A stretch of DNA of 64,000 bases from Megascapheus bottae (GCA_024803745.1 JANJXV010000017.1:641001-705000), one strand, 5' to 3'; positions 45,400-57,058 are shown, numbered from the stretch's first letter. Program-made: numbers and translations. Notes: generated by a model from the sequence alone, not told the origin.

Positions 45400-45890
45400 A
45401 TTGTGCTAGTTCTATATAGGCATATAATTTCCCTCCAACTCCCAGCCCTTCTATCACCCCCTCTATTTTCATATGAGTATAAAGTACTTTAATCGTATTT
45501 ACCTTTCCTCAGACTCTCTCTCTCTCCACTTGTACCAACTCCCAAAGAGAACTTGATTTATATTCCTGTCATTTATTTACAAGGAATAGGTTATTCATAT
45601 GAGAAAGAAAATAGAACACTTGACTTTCTTAGTCTGGATTGTTTAGCCTAGCATAATGGCCTATAGTTCCATCCATTTCCCCAGATGTGACATAATTTCA
45701 TTCTTAATGGCTGCACAATACTCTATTGTGTCCACATACTACACACATCAACTGATGGTCTGATCCTCTAGCTTGGCTACTGTGGAAGAGTGCTGTTATA
45801 CACATAGATGAGCAGCTACATTGACTGCTGATTTACATCCTTTGCACAGATGCCCATGAGTGGTGGAGCAGGATCATGTGATAGTTCCAT
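45400..45890 (-). mobile_element. Old L1 3' UTR and ORF2 end
   Basis: The TTAGCCTAGCATAATGGCC segment, ATCCATTTCCCCAGATGTGA and GGCTGCACAATACTCTATTG follow the reverse ORF2 C-terminal order. Confidence 0.75.
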
Positions 45891-45899
45891 TTTTAGTAT

Positions 45900-46080
45900 T
45901 TTTTTTTCCAGTCCTGGGCTTGAGCTCAGGGCCTGAGCACTGTTCTTGGACTTTCTCAAGGCTAGAGCTCTTCCACTTGAGCCTCAGCACCATTTCCGGC
46001 TTTTTTTCTTTGTCTGTGGTACTGGGTCTTTGTGCATGCTAGGCAAGCACTCTACCACTAGGCCAAACTCCCGGCCCCCA
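45900..46080 (-). mobile_element. SINE-A (short internal deletion)
   Basis: A T-run with CCAGTCCTGGGCTTGAGCTC to GGCCAAACTCCCGGCCCCC. It lacks the CGAGGAATCGAACC segment, so the left B box is gone. Confidence 0.93.
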
Positions 46081-46082
46081 TT

Positions 46083-46293
46083 TTAGTTTGTTGTTGTTGT
46101 TGTTTTGCCAGTTCTGTGCTTTAGCTCAGGGCCTGAGCACTGTCATTGGACTTTCTCAAGGCTATAGCTCTACCACTTGAGCCTCAGCATGACTTCTGGC
46201 TTTTTTTTTCTATGTATGTGGTACCAAGGAATCGAACCCAGGTCTTTGTGCATGCTAGGCAAACACTCTACTACTAGGCCAAACTCCCCACCC
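46083..46293 (-). mobile_element. SINE-A, adjacent second copy
   Basis: A (TTG)n tail followed by GCCAGTTCTGTGCTTTAGCT to GGCCAAACTCCCCACCCC. It sits directly beside the previous copy in the same orientation. Confidence 0.93.
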
Positions 46294-46892
46294 CTCAGTG
46301 AATTATTTTATGGACAAATTATGGCTCTATTTGGACATTAATCATTTCCTTCTTTCTTGAGACTCTAATTATCTTTATAAAGTGATGATAAAACTTGAGT
46401 AGTTCTCATCATTCTGAATTATATATTTTCCTAGGAAAACATTTGGTGTCAGAAAAAAGAAGATGGAATTTTTAGTTACTATGAATTTCGGAAAACCTAG
46501 GTTTCATTATTCCCACTTAAAACTTAATGAATGTAGTCATATATAGGAGAAACCTAACTATATTTTCTGTAGAAACTGTTTTGGAATTGTTCAATGATTT
46601 TGACCAATGGATTGCATTAGTCTCTTCCTCTCCTCTCTCTCTGTCTCTGTCTCTCTCTCTCTATCTCCAGCTTTCAGAAATATTATCTGAATAAATTTTT
46701 ATTCTTTATAAATTATCAAAACTGCTGAAATTAACCATCTATTTTATTGGCATACTTTTGTTTTAAAAAATACAACAGACTATATAACAGTGTATATTTT
46801 TATATTTCAACACATGTTTAGAACACATCTAATCAATCTCATCCAGAGCTATTTCTTTATAGGTCTTTATGTGAATTAAAAAAGAAGACTTG
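46294..46892. other. Unique stretch with CT run
   Basis: Only a (CT)n/TCTCTG pyrimidine run at 46624-46668 is recognised. Confidence 0.4.
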
Positions 46893-47080
46893 AGCTAGGT
46901 GCTAATGGTTCACACCTATAATCCTACCTACACAAGAAGGCTGAGATCTGAGGATCAAGGTTCAAAGCCAGCCCTCGCAGGAAAGTTTGTGACTCATCTC
47001 CAATTAGCTACTAAAGAGCTGGAAGTGAAACTGTATTTCAGGTGGTATACCACCCAGCCTTGAGCCAAAAAGCTAAGACA

Positions 47081-47081
<1 letters not shown>
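46893..47081 (+). mobile_element. SINE-B, end replaced by CA array
   Basis: GAGCTAGGTGCTAATGGTTC to AGCCAAAAAGCTAAGACATC. (CA)n follows at 47082-47110. Confidence 0.9.

Positions 47082-47110
<29 letters not shown>
47082..47110. repeat. (CA)n microsatellite on a SINE-B tail
   Basis: About 14 CA units. Confidence 0.95.
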
Positions 47111-47113
<3 letters not shown>

Positions 47114-47139
47114 TTTAGCCAGCTTTCTATTTTCAGATT

Positions 47140-47322
47140 ATATAGGATTCACTGTACACTATGTGGAACATGAACTATACTACTCATGGTTAGGGTTGGA
47201 GGGAAAATCTGGGAGAGCTTGAGGGAAGGGATAACACAGTTCAAAAAGAAATGTACATATTAACGGACTTACATAACTATAACCCCTCTGTATATTACTT
47301 CTAGAATAACAATATATTTTAA
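47140..47322 (+). mobile_element. L1 3' UTR fragment, old
   Basis: GGGAGAGCTTGAGGGAAGGG and ACTTACATAACTATAACCCC, TCTGTATATTAC match L1 3' ends. Confidence 0.75.
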
Positions 47323-47397
47323 CCTAAAAATAGCCCCCCAAATTATTTTCCAAATAATATGTAGCATCATACCACCCTGCCCCCAATGGAACGATTC

Positions 47398-47637
47398 TTT
47401 AAAAGACCATCCTCACTCCTGCAATCCTAACTACTCAGGAGGCCAAAATCTAAGAATCACAGCTTGAAGCTAATCTGGAAAGGAAAGTCTATGAGACACA
47501 TCTCTAATTAACCACCAAAGAAAATAAAAGCTAGAAATAGAGCTGTGGCTCAAATGGTAAAGCACTAGCTTTGGGAACAAAAGCTCAGGGACAATGCCCA
47601 GGCCTTGGATTCAAGCCCCAAGAATAGTACAAAAATT
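47398..47637 (+). mobile_element. SINE-B, head eroded
   Basis: CTCCTGCAATCCTAACTACT to GATTCAAGCCCCAAGAATAG. Confidence 0.88.
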
Positions 47638-47762
47638 ATTTTCTTGATGAATATTAGGGAAAATATTGCAAGTTGGGCATTATCATTTTCACTTAAAAAA
47701 TAAAGTATCTCTAAACTGTACCCCTGTAGTGGAAAACAAAATCTATACTTTGAAAAAACCGA

Positions 47763-47962
47763 GACAGGCTGGGAATTTAGCCTAGTGGTAGAGTGCTTGC
47801 CTGGTATGCATGAAGAAGGGGGTTCGATTCCTTGGTACCACATACCTAGAAAAAAGCCAGAAATGATGCTGTGACTCAAGTGGTAGAGCTCTAGCCTTAA
47901 GAAAGTCCAAGAACAGCATCCAGGCCCTGAGTTCAAGGCCCAGGACTGGCAAAAAAAAAAAA
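47763..47962 (+). mobile_element. SINE-A with poly-A tail
   Basis: AGGCTGGGAATTTAGCCTAG to CAGGACTGGC, then an A-run. The left B box is GGTTCGATTCC. Confidence 0.95.
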
Positions 47963-48912
47963 CTGAAACAATCATTTATTCTTGGTCAAACAGGGCCAAA
48001 GACTCTGAATCAGAATATTATTAGTTTATGATGCCAGTCACTTCTAGGTTTTGTTACCAATAAATATTTGAAAAGACAAATTGTGAGTTTTACTTACATT
48101 GAGCTACTTATATGAATAAGAAGTATTATAATTAATAGTTATTGATTAAACATTAGTATTATTAGAATTATTATAATCTCTGAGTGTAAAGAATCTCTCT
48201 CTAAACCAATTTACTTGGTCCAAGTACAATTAAAAATTAGCATGTTGGCTTAAGTGATCATTATATATATCTGATTTACTAGGTTTTCTTTCTTGTTTTT
48301 AACATGTTTAGTTTGTAGACCAGGCCATCATTTGTACTTAAACTCAGCCTGCAAACTAAAAATAATCTACAAATCCAGAAAGGTATACTTAACCATAAAA
48401 GTAAACAGTATATGCAATGTTTCATGGATAATAATTTTCATAATTGGATAGTTACAGAATAATTAGTGAAGAGTTGACTTGTTTCTTTTCTGAAGACCCA
48501 GCTAACATTGCCCTCTTAATGGTAAATTGATGCAACTGTCATTAGTAATATTTCACAGATGAATGGTGATTGAAATCTTTATTTACTTCCCTACTCATAC
48601 TTTTTTTTCCATTTTAAGATTTCAAAGTTTGAAACAGAAATATAATAGATGTTATACTAGTCTTTGTCTCCCCAAAAGTGGAAGTCAATGAATAAATGGA
48701 TGAATGAATTGAAGATTCAAGAAATCAAAGCAATTAGAATAGAGAAACCAATTAGTACCATGAAATAGAGAAAGAAGGGAGGGAGGTCCAGACAGGGATC
48801 TCTCTCCAGATTACAACATCTGTAGCTGAACCAGCTATTAGTATAGAGGCAGCCAGTTTCAAAGCCAAAGGAATCAGTGAGACAATTTAAAACAGACAAA
48901 ATGATTGTACTA

Positions 48913-48916
<4 letters not shown>
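47963..48916. other. Unique AT-rich stretch
   Basis: No repeat or gene recognised over about 950 bp. Confidence 0.4.

Positions 48917-48982
<66 letters not shown>
48917..48982. repeat. (GT)n microsatellite
   Basis: About 33 GT units, abutting the 3' end of the next SINE-B. One of the longest pure dinucleotide arrays in the window. Confidence 0.97.
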
Positions 48983-48985
<3 letters not shown>

Positions 48986-49212
48986 CCAGTGACAGTCCTG
49001 GAGTCAGGGCTTGAGAACTGTCCCTGAGGATTTTTGCTCAAGATGATCAATCTACCAATTGAACCACAGTTGCACTTCCTGCTTTTTGGTGATTAATTGA
49101 AGATAAGAGTCCCTAAAGACTTTCTTGGATAGGCTGGCTTCAAACCATGCTAATCAGATCTCAGCCTCCTTAGTATCTAGGACTAGAGACATGAGCCACC
49201 AGGACCCAGGGG
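48983..49212 (-). mobile_element. SINE-B
   Basis: CAGTCCTGGAGTCAGGGCTT to AGACATGAGCCACCAGGACC in reverse. Confidence 0.92.
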
Positions 49213-49466
49213 GTTGTAACATTAGTGGAAAAACTAGGAGCCTGAAAACAGTTGAAGTAAAGCACTAAAACAAAGATGTGAGTCTGGTATACATATTCAA
49301 CATGAAAATTCCCAGAACGTATAATGGAAGTCTACAGAGAGAGAAGTCTATTTATTGTTAAATACAAATCTCAGCATTAGTTAATATAAAAATTAGAAAT
49401 TACCTAAAACTTCAACAATAGGTAATGAATGGAAATGAAATTAGTGTCTTTACACAGATTTGATGA

Positions 49467-49714
49467 TTTTTTTTTTGTCATGAGACTTGAATTCGGGTCT
49501 CAGTCATTGTCCCTTAAGTTTTCTGATCAAGACTAGTGCTTGGAACCACAGCTCTATTTCCAGTTTGTTTGGGGGTTTTTTTGGTGGTTAATTGAAGAGA
49601 AGAGTCACAGACTTTCCTGCCTAGGCTGGCTTTGAATCATGGTCCTCAGATCTTAGCCTCCTAAGTAGCTTGGATTACAGGTGTGAACCACCAGCTCCAC
49701 CAGCTCCCAGCCTG
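49467..49714 (-). mobile_element. SINE-B
   Basis: GAGACTTGAATTCGGGTCTC to TTACAGGTGTGAACCACC. A short CAGCTCC duplication sits at the head. Confidence 0.92.
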
Positions 49715-50268
49715 AAGAAGATTTTTGACGCTTCCTAAGATGTTAGTAAATAATACAACAGATTAAGGGAAATATTTGTAGATATATTTAGCATATATGT
49801 TATATACTATTCTTAATCTTAAATCTATATCACTTTCATTATGCATATATGTTTCTCTGTCCTTATCACTAGCTTCTACTACATGGTTTAAGACTTTTCT
49901 TTCAGTGGCTTCTATGTAGTTTGCATTTTATAATTTTAGAAAACAATCTGACATGAGTAGAACCATATTCAGAACTTTCTACAGAACAGGGCTCATTTTA
50001 GGTCAGGTATCCTTTCATGGACCAATGAATGTGCTTTAAAGATTGATACTAAGATAAGTACATGAGGAAAACTATAGAAATCATATAATAGAGTAGGGAA
50101 AGAACATATTTCAAAATAAGAACAGGACTCTAAGCAGACAACACAAAGATTGTATACCTCCTATTTTTAGTGAAAGAGTGACTTACTGGAAAACATCTGT
50201 TAGGAGCAAGACTTGGAGGTATCTATAGCAAAGATTGGAAAAAATAAAACATTCTGAATCAGTGAAAG
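49715..50268. other. Unique AT-rich stretch
   Basis: Nothing recognised. Confidence 0.4.
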
Positions 50269-50525
50269 GAAAGTAAATAGAATGTTCTCAATGTACTATG
50301 TGCAGTTATTTCTTTTCTCTTTTTTCCCCTTATGGTTAATTTCATGTGGTTACTGTATGTGATTTTGTTACCTGGTATATTGTATATATGTTTATTTGAA
50401 ATAGGGAAGGGAAGGAGGGAAAACAAGATGATTGGGAGGTGTGGGGAGAGGGAAAGGGGGACAAAAACATGAGGGGTATCAATGTTCGAGAAGTATACAT
50501 TACCCCCACAGTAAAAAAAAAAAAG
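50269..50525 (+). mobile_element. L1 3' UTR fragment
   Basis: TTCTCAATGTACTATGTGCA, AAAACAAGATGATTGGGAGG, ACAAAAACATGAGGGG and a poly-A tail. Little diverged. Confidence 0.92.
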
Positions 50526-50602
50526 AATGTTGAAGAGTAATCAGTAAGCCATGTAACTTATGTGAGTTTCACATATATCTTTAAAGGGAATATATTCAAT
50601 GA

Positions 50603-50690
50603 GTATCTATGTACTGGGGATTGAGCTTAGGTTCTTGTACTTTTTAGGCAAGTGCTTCACTACTTAAGCCCACACCATAGTTTCTTTTTG
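50603..50690 (-). mobile_element. ID-like SINE monomer, diverged
   Basis: GTACTGGGGATTGAGCTTAG and GGCAAGTGCTTCACTACTTA are the reverse B and A regions of one ID unit. A B1-like remnant may continue to 50830. Confidence 0.65.
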
Positions 50691-51804
50691 CTTTTTAAGT
50701 TTAATTTTCACATAAGGTCTTGTACTTTTGTTTGGGCAAGCCTCAGATCACAATCCCCCTACCTCTACCTCCTGAGCAGTATCAGGTCTTGATTTGTATC
50801 AATCACTTCTGATTCCAGATGCTACACCCTGAGAGAAGGACCATAGCTGCAATGGCAGGACATGGTCCTGCAGAGAGCTGTGAGTTGTGTGACTTAGCCA
50901 TAGCACTGTCTCATTGTCATTCATACCTTAGGACCCCTGGCTCTACAACATAGAGTCTATACAGTATTTAATCTGAACACTTCTTTACAGAAAGTCAAAG
51001 CCTATTTAGGGAAACACTTATGTAGTACTTAATCTTTTGAGTCTGATTGCTAAAGATAGCAAGATACATTGGGATTATTGTGTTTAGGGATATCACTAAT
51101 AAGAAACCATCTAATTTTAATAGCAATGCTGATTTAATTTTTTTAACCACTGAACAATCTAGCTACTTGAACCATATTTATGGATTATGACCATTACTTC
51201 ACATCTACTTTATGCAATAAAACTTTATAAACTATGACTTCTTATGTCATCCTCTAGTTGGTTACCTGTTTATTGTTAAGGTGGATTTTAAATATAAGCA
51301 TTTGTATAGAATCTCCTAGAAGTTGAATTAATTTCTTTCCCTTCTAGGCTCATACAAATGTTTTATCATGTTGTATCAAAATAATTTGTATACTCGACTC
51401 TGATTATTTGAAACACTGTCTGAGATCCTAAAGAGTAGAGGGTTCATCCTACTTATTTTTATTTCCCAAGGACGCAGTAACAGCACCTGCTACATGGGTG
51501 GTTCTCTGACTCAGTGGAGAAGTGAATGTTGAATTTAAGTATTTTGCCTTTTTTCAGGTTAATACTATGAATTTCTAAAGTTGTTATTAACCATTGAATT
51601 TATTTTTTATACTATAACAAAGGGTCAAAAAGATGTTTTCCAATACAGTTAGTTATCTAAATAACATGTAACTGATATTTCTGACAAAACAATACTGCTT
51701 TTTGTTCATCAAGTTAGTTAGCTTCTGTCAGAAATTCATCACATTTGTATGAGACTAAAGCAAGAAAAAGTTAGCATAATTCAGATTATAATATATCACT
51801 ATCA

Positions 51805-51841
<37 letters not shown>

Positions 51842-52296
51842 TGGGGAGGGAACAAGAGTCTCTGCCTCCAGAGAAAATTATGGTTAGTCTTAAAGAAGGC
51901 CACTCAGAAAACAATGCTCAGTTACATCAAAATATAAAAATACAGAAGGCATTCTACAGAAGTGAGAAATGATTTTTTTCACACTTTGTTCCATCACTTG
52001 ATAAGTGATAGGGCATGCTGCTAAGTCTCCTCTGTTCATTTGAAGGGTGTTTCACATAATACTCTCTTGAACATATGATTACCTAGATTTTAGTCCTGAA
52101 GGCAGTTCTGAGCAATCTGATTTTTGATATCTGTTTGCCATATAATATATAGTTCAAATGAACGAATATAAAAATAGAACATAATTTTTATAGTAACAAT
52201 AGATATCATTTATTAATGGCTTACTGAATTTCAAACCTCACTAGCAATGTTTGTAATAGGTTTTCTCCAAAGCTCAAATAAAGGGTATGATCTATT
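50691..52296. other. Repeat-poor AT-rich stretch
   Basis: About 1.6 kb with only an (ATT)n array at 51807-51841. Confidence 0.4.
51807..51841. repeat. (ATT)n microsatellite
   Basis: About 12 ATT units, giving a poly-Ile artefact frame. Confidence 0.95.
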
Positions 52297-52297
52297 T

Positions 52298-52482
52298 TTC
52301 TTTTTGTTTTGCCAGTCCTAGGGCTTTAACTCAGGGCCTGAGCACTGTTCTTGCGCTTTCCCAGAGCTAGAACTCTACCACTTGAGCCACAGCACCAATT
52401 CCAGCTTTTTCTATGTATGAACAACAGGTCTTTGTGCATGCTAGGCAAGCACTCTACCAGTAGGCCAAACTTGGGACCTTGG
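52298..52482 (-). mobile_element. SINE-A
   Basis: GCCAGTCCTAGGGCTTTAAC to TAGGCCAAAC, flanked by short TCTATTTTT repeats (52291-52299 and 52498-52506). Confidence 0.92.
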
Positions 52483-52582
52483 TACTGTCTATTTTTACTG
52501 ATGAGATACTGAGACTTATGAAGATACATGGTTGACCAAATGTCACCTTTGAAGTAGGAGAATAGATAGAAAGATATATATA

Positions 52583-52815
52583 AGCTAGGCACTACTGGCT
52601 CATGCTTGTAATCCTAGCTACTCAGGAAGCTGAGACCTGAGGACCTTGGTTCGAAGCCAGCTGGGACAGGAAAGTTCCTGAGACTCTTATCCTCCAATTA
52701 ACCAGCACATAACTGGAACTATGGCTCAAAGTGATAAAGTGCTAGCCTTGGGCAAAAAGAGCTCAGGGATAATGCCTAGGCCACAAGTTCAAGCCCTACT
52801 ACCAACAAAAATAAA
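52583..52815 (+). mobile_element. SINE-B
   Basis: GCTAGGCACTACTGGCTCAT to AGCCCTACTACCAACAAA. Confidence 0.95.
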
Positions 52816-52819
52816 TAAA

Positions 52820-52875
52820 TACCTACCCACCTACCTACCTACCTACCGATCTACCTCCCTACCTACATACATACA
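52820..52875. repeat. (ACCT)n microsatellite on a SINE-B tail
   Basis: ACCT units with ACAT and CGAT variants, after an AAAT stretch. Confidence 0.93.
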
Positions 52876-52927
52876 ACATTAATAAATCTGATAGCTCTGA
52901 AGATGAGCATAATAAAAATCCAGACAT

Positions 52928-53388
52928 AAGCTGGGCACTGGTGGCTCATGCCTGTAATCCTAAATACTTAGGAGGCTGAAATCTGAGGATCACAGTTCAA
53001 AGCTAGCCCAGGCACCAAAGTCCCAGAGATTCTTATCTCCATTTAACCACTAGAAAATCAGAAGTGAGGGGCCGGGAGTTTGGCCTAGTGGTAGCGTGTT
53101 TGCCTAGCATGCATGAAGACCTGGGTTAGATTCCTTGGTACCACATGCATAGAAAAAAGCTGGAAGTGGTGCTGAGGCTCAAGTGGTAGAGCTCTAACCT
53201 TGAGAAAGTCCAAGGACAGTGCTCAGGCCCTGAGCTTAAAGCCCAGGACTGGCAAAAAAAAAAAGAAAGAAAAAAGAAAATCAGAAGTGACTCTGTGGCT
53301 CAATTGGTAGAATACTAGCCTTGAGCTGAATTGTTCAAGGATGGTGCCCAGGCCCAGAGTTCAAGCCCCATAACCAACAAGAGAAAGC
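52928..53388 (+). mobile_element. SINE-B interrupted by a SINE-A
   Basis: The head and middle occupy 52928-53067. The tail resumes inside the duplicated target (53275) and ends near 53388 at CCCCATAACCAACAAG. Confidence 0.95.
53052..53290 (+). mobile_element. SINE-A nested in a SINE-B, with perfect 16-bp duplication
   Basis: AGAAAATCAGAAGTGA at 53052-53067 is repeated exactly at 53275-53290. The SINE-A (53068-53274) is close to consensus, with A box TGGCCTAGTGG intact. Confidence 0.97.
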
Positions 53389-53423
53389 TATCCATAAAGA
53401 TTATATAATACACTGTGGAAAAT

Positions 53424-53663
53424 GACTTGGCATTGGTTGTTCATGTCTTTACTCTTAGCCACTCAGGAGGCTGAGATCTGAAGATTATCCTTTGAAGTCA
53501 GATTTAGTAGAAAACCTCAAAAGTCAGTGAGACTATTGTCTTCAATTATCTACCTCTACTAGAAGTAGAGGTATGGCTCAAGTGGTAGAGTGCCAGCTTT
53601 GAACAAAAGCTAAGCAAGAGTACCCAGTTCCTTTGTTCAAATCCTAGTTCTGTTAAAAAAAGA
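53424..53663 (+). mobile_element. SINE-B, diverged
   Basis: CTTGGCATTGGTTGTTCATG to TTGTTCAAATCCTAGTTCTG. Confidence 0.88.
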
Positions 53664-53919
53664 GAAAAGAAAAGAGTGGTTACTTTTGTGATGTACTTTT
53701 GTGATGTGGGATTTTAATACAAGATTGTATCACGAAATTTTCTGGACTGTTAGAAATATTCTCCTAAGGTGAGTGGCACTACATAAGTGTATGCATACTT
53801 AGCTCATTCAGCTGCGTGAAGGTTAATGGTCTTTACTATAAATGTGCTGTATCTCAGCAAAATTATTGCCAAGACAAATGCATTTAGCTCTGTTCAGTTA
53901 GCTCTGTTTTATTGCAAAA

Positions 53920-54215
53920 GCTTTTCCACTATATGCTCGATATGCAATCGGATCAGGTAGTTTTTGTACCTGGCTTTTTTCACCTAGCAGAATGACTGCT
54001 GGGTTCAGGCATGGTTTTGAGAATGATAGGTTTTCATTCTGTTTTTTTGTGACTCAATAGCATTTCAACACATCTATACTATATTTTCTGTAACCGTTCA
54101 CTCATTTATGGATGCTTATGTAGCTTCTGTATCTAGGAGACTGTGAATAATGCTGTAATAAGTATGAACAGACATATGGCTCTGACATGGTGATTTCTTA
54201 CCCTTTGAATTGCTA
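53920..54215 (-). mobile_element. Old L1 ORF2 C-terminal fragment
   Basis: The reverse order of TACCTGGCTTTTTTCACCTA, ACTCAATAGCATTTCAACAC and CTGTGAATAATGCTGTAATA is typical for the L1 ORF2 end. Confidence 0.75.
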
Positions 54216-54225
54216 GATATGGCAA

Positions 54226-54438
54226 TTTTTTTTCTTTTCTTTTCTTTTTTTTGCCAGTCCTAGGGCTTGAACTCAGGGTCTGAACATTGTCCTTGGGCAT
54301 TCTCAAGGCTAGTGCTCTACCACTTGAGCCATACCACCACTTCTGGCTTTTCCTGTGTATGTGGTACCATGGAATTGAATCAAGGGCTTCATGCTTGCTA
54401 GGCAAGCATTCTTACCACTAGGCCACACTCCTGGTCCC
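54226..54438 (-). mobile_element. SINE-A
   Basis: TTTTC-rich tail, GCCAGTCCTAGGGCTTGAAC to GGCCACACTCCTGGTCCC. Confidence 0.94.
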
Positions 54439-54647
54439 AGTTCCTTATGTTTTTGAGATACAAAAGTGTCTACTCTGATCAATCAGAGAATAAGGGATAG
54501 ACAGGAGCTCACTGATGTAAGTAGATGGGTTAATCCAGATAAAAACAGCATTTATTAAACAATCAAGAAAAAAGAACAAGTTCACAACTGCCTCTCAATA
54601 GTGATTTGGCATTCAGAGAAGAGTATCAGGTCTCTGGAACTAGTGTT

Positions 54648-54870
54648 GCTATGGGATGGACTGTTACAAAAAACTCATATATTGAAGTCCTTATCCCCAG
54701 TACCTCAGAAATTGAACTGCATTAAAAACGTTCTTTAAATAGAATAAGATCATTAAAATGGCATCTAGGGTAAGTCTTTCTGTCTGGTGTTCTTACGATA
54801 AACGTATGACGATTAGCTACAGAAAAAAAAGACGAGATGCCCATAAGAGAATGTGACATTTTTCAAGTCA
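54648..54870 (+). mobile_element. MaLR-type LTR (MLT1-like), ancient
   Basis: GGGATGGACTGTTACAAAAA, ATTGAAGTCCTTATCCCCAG and TACCTCAGAAATTGAACTGC match the start of MLT1-type LTRs. TCTGGTGTTCTTACGATAA fits the later part. No retroviral genes are present. Confidence 0.7.
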
Positions 54871-56010
54871 AGAAAGAAAGACCTTAAAAGAAAACAACCA
54901 TACTGACACTTGATCTTAGATTTTAGCCTTTATTTGTGAATAACTAAATTAAGTTACTTAGCAAATCGTGTCACTAAAATATCTGAAAAGAACCTGAACT
55001 AAAATATGTAGAAGTAGCAATATAAAGAAATGGATAAAACAAATTCCCAAGCTCATACTTAAGTCTTCTTCATCAGCAAAATGTTCAAGTGAAATCTCAA
55101 AAATGCTCCAGTTATGGAAATATATGTGAATGCTTTGAGGAAGAATCACAATGCAGAGATTGTGAAGCAGGTGATTCAGCTGTTTTCAAGAAAGAAGTCA
55201 TGACCAAATTAAGATATTTTTGAGAATGTGTCAATGCCTATCTTAACAGTTGAAAAATATTAGTGTTAGTAGAGTACAGCTTTTGAAAATACTGTTATTA
55301 AATGTCTGGAATTTTATACTAGGGTGCCATGAACTATGGCAACTATACATATACATGTACATATACATGTACATATACATATACTATACATATACATTTA
55401 CATATATAGTGGTAACCATTATAATACATATGGCAACTGAAAGCAAGAATCTTCTATAAGTAGGAGGTCCTATCTCTGTAGCCTTCTAGAGTTTTAACCC
55501 ACTGACAGCTTTCGGGAAAGGTGCTTTGTTTTTATGTATATGTAGTTGTTTTATTTAGTCATAGTCAGAGCTAGATACTTTAATTTCCAAATGCCAGGAG
55601 GTAGCAGGCTGGGCTTTACAGACAAATCCCTCTAGACTTGCAACAGTTTTGGTAGTTCTGGCTAAACTAACCCAGTGGCTCTTGTCGTTGCGGAAGCTAG
55701 AATTTCTCATGCCCTGCCCCCTCCCCCCCCCTCCGCAAAGGAAGTTGTGACCACTGCTCCAAGATAGTCTGGACCAGAAGGAAGAGGACACTGGAAATGT
55801 CCCACAGAGAGCAGAAGCTGACCCTGCTAAAAAGAGCAGTAGCTCAGCTGAAGGTCCAGAGGGGATCCAGGCTATGTGAAATGTGATCCTGTCTTTGTTT
55901 TTGTCCTAGTATTGGGGCTTGCACTTGAGCCACACCCTTACTTCCTGACCCACCCTTTTATACCATGTCTCACTGCCTTTAGATTTACTTTTACTTTCTA
56001 AAACTAAACC
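54871..56010. other. Unique stretch upstream of CMC1
   Basis: A CATATA-type array lies at 55346-55405. A GC-richer part at 55560-55880 has a 61-codon stop-free frame (55701-55883) without recognised homology. A SINE-B tail fragment may lie near 55895-55965. Confidence 0.4.
55346..55405. repeat. (ACATAT)n-type microsatellite
   Basis: Alternating ACATATACATGT-like units. Confidence 0.85.
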
Positions 56011-56011
56011 C

Positions 56012-56184
56012 TGGGGGCCAGGAGTTTGGCCTAGTGGTAGAGTGCTTGCCTAGCATGCATGAATACCAGGGTTCGATTCCCTAGTACCATCTATATAGAA
56101 AAAACTATAAGTGGTGCTATGGTTCAAGTGGTAGAGTTCTAGCTTTGAGAAAGCCCAAGGACAGTGCTCAGGCCCCAGGACTGG

Positions 56185-56218
<34 letters not shown>
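56012..56218 (+). mobile_element. SINE-A with 30-base poly-A tail
   Basis: GGGGCCAGGAGTTTGGCCTA to CAGGACTGGGC. The CTGAGTTCAAGC part of the right B box is deleted. The long unbroken A-tail suggests a young insertion. Confidence 0.95.
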
Positions 56219-56220
<2 letters not shown>

Positions 56221-56999
56221 AAGCCCTGCACTTCCAAAACAGAAATAAAATAAGCATCAGAGTATATTTTATGTTTCTAGGACCAGATTTCCCGCCTAGC
56301 TGTGTGAGAAACTTTAATTCTTCACTGTGGGTAGCTCAGCCTGCAGTAGTAATAAGGAGCTTTAGTCCCAAATAGGCTCTTAAACAGAACACCTGCTGAG
56401 CAGATATCCACTTTAACATTTCTTAGAATGAGTCGATGGGGGCAGAGGCAGGGAAGGAGGGACAGACGTCAGGTTAGGGGAGGGGAACATTTTGGAAAGC
56501 CAAACCGCTTACAAGGAAGAAGCAGCTGCTTCTTCTTCTTCTTTTTTTTTTTTTTTTACAAACATCTGTCCCCATTAGCTTTGACCTTCTCACTTCTAGA
56601 CGTGAACTAGTTAAAGATTTGACAAGAACTCATTTCTGAAGGCTGTCTGCCTGGCTGCCTTAAGGGGCAATAAGCCTAAGTGCCACCCAAAAAGTTTCTT
56701 CTATGAAGAACAGAAAAACTGGGGCTTTTAAGGAGGTATTTTTTTTTCTACACAACCTAGACTGTGTACTCTGGGAAATTATTACACAAGACAGAGATCC
56801 CTTCGGTGCTTATATTTCAAGTTTAAAAACCTCTAAGTTTTGAAGGAGTAAAGTCACCCACTAGCTTTCTCAGTTCGCGCTGGCTCGTGACTTACTACAT
56901 TTAAGAGTATTGTTTTTTATTTTGCTTGGCTAATACTTGAGAATACAACTTTTAATTTTTTTTTTCAGTTATTTTCTCCTAGTACTCAATCACCTGGCA
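56219..56999. other. Unique sequence just upstream of the CMC1 CpG island
   Basis: No repeats other than a CTT/T-run at 56529-56558. It may hold distal promoter elements, but none is clear enough to name. Confidence 0.4.
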
Positions 57000-57058
57000 G
57001 GGCACGGGTTCTTACTGCAGCAGACATAGAACGACGCGCGGAAACGGCCCTTCCCCAG

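Noticed and set aside
53085..53160. tRNA gene candidates (A and B boxes)
   Set aside because: These are the promoter boxes of SINE-A. No cloverleaf with a proper acceptor stem is formed, and dozens of copies occur.
55701..55883. 61-codon stop-free frame with plausible codon use upstream of CMC1
   Set aside because: Short, crosses a poly-C tract, has no acceptor/donor pair I trust and no homology I recognise. Only an RNA-seq or homology search could revive it.
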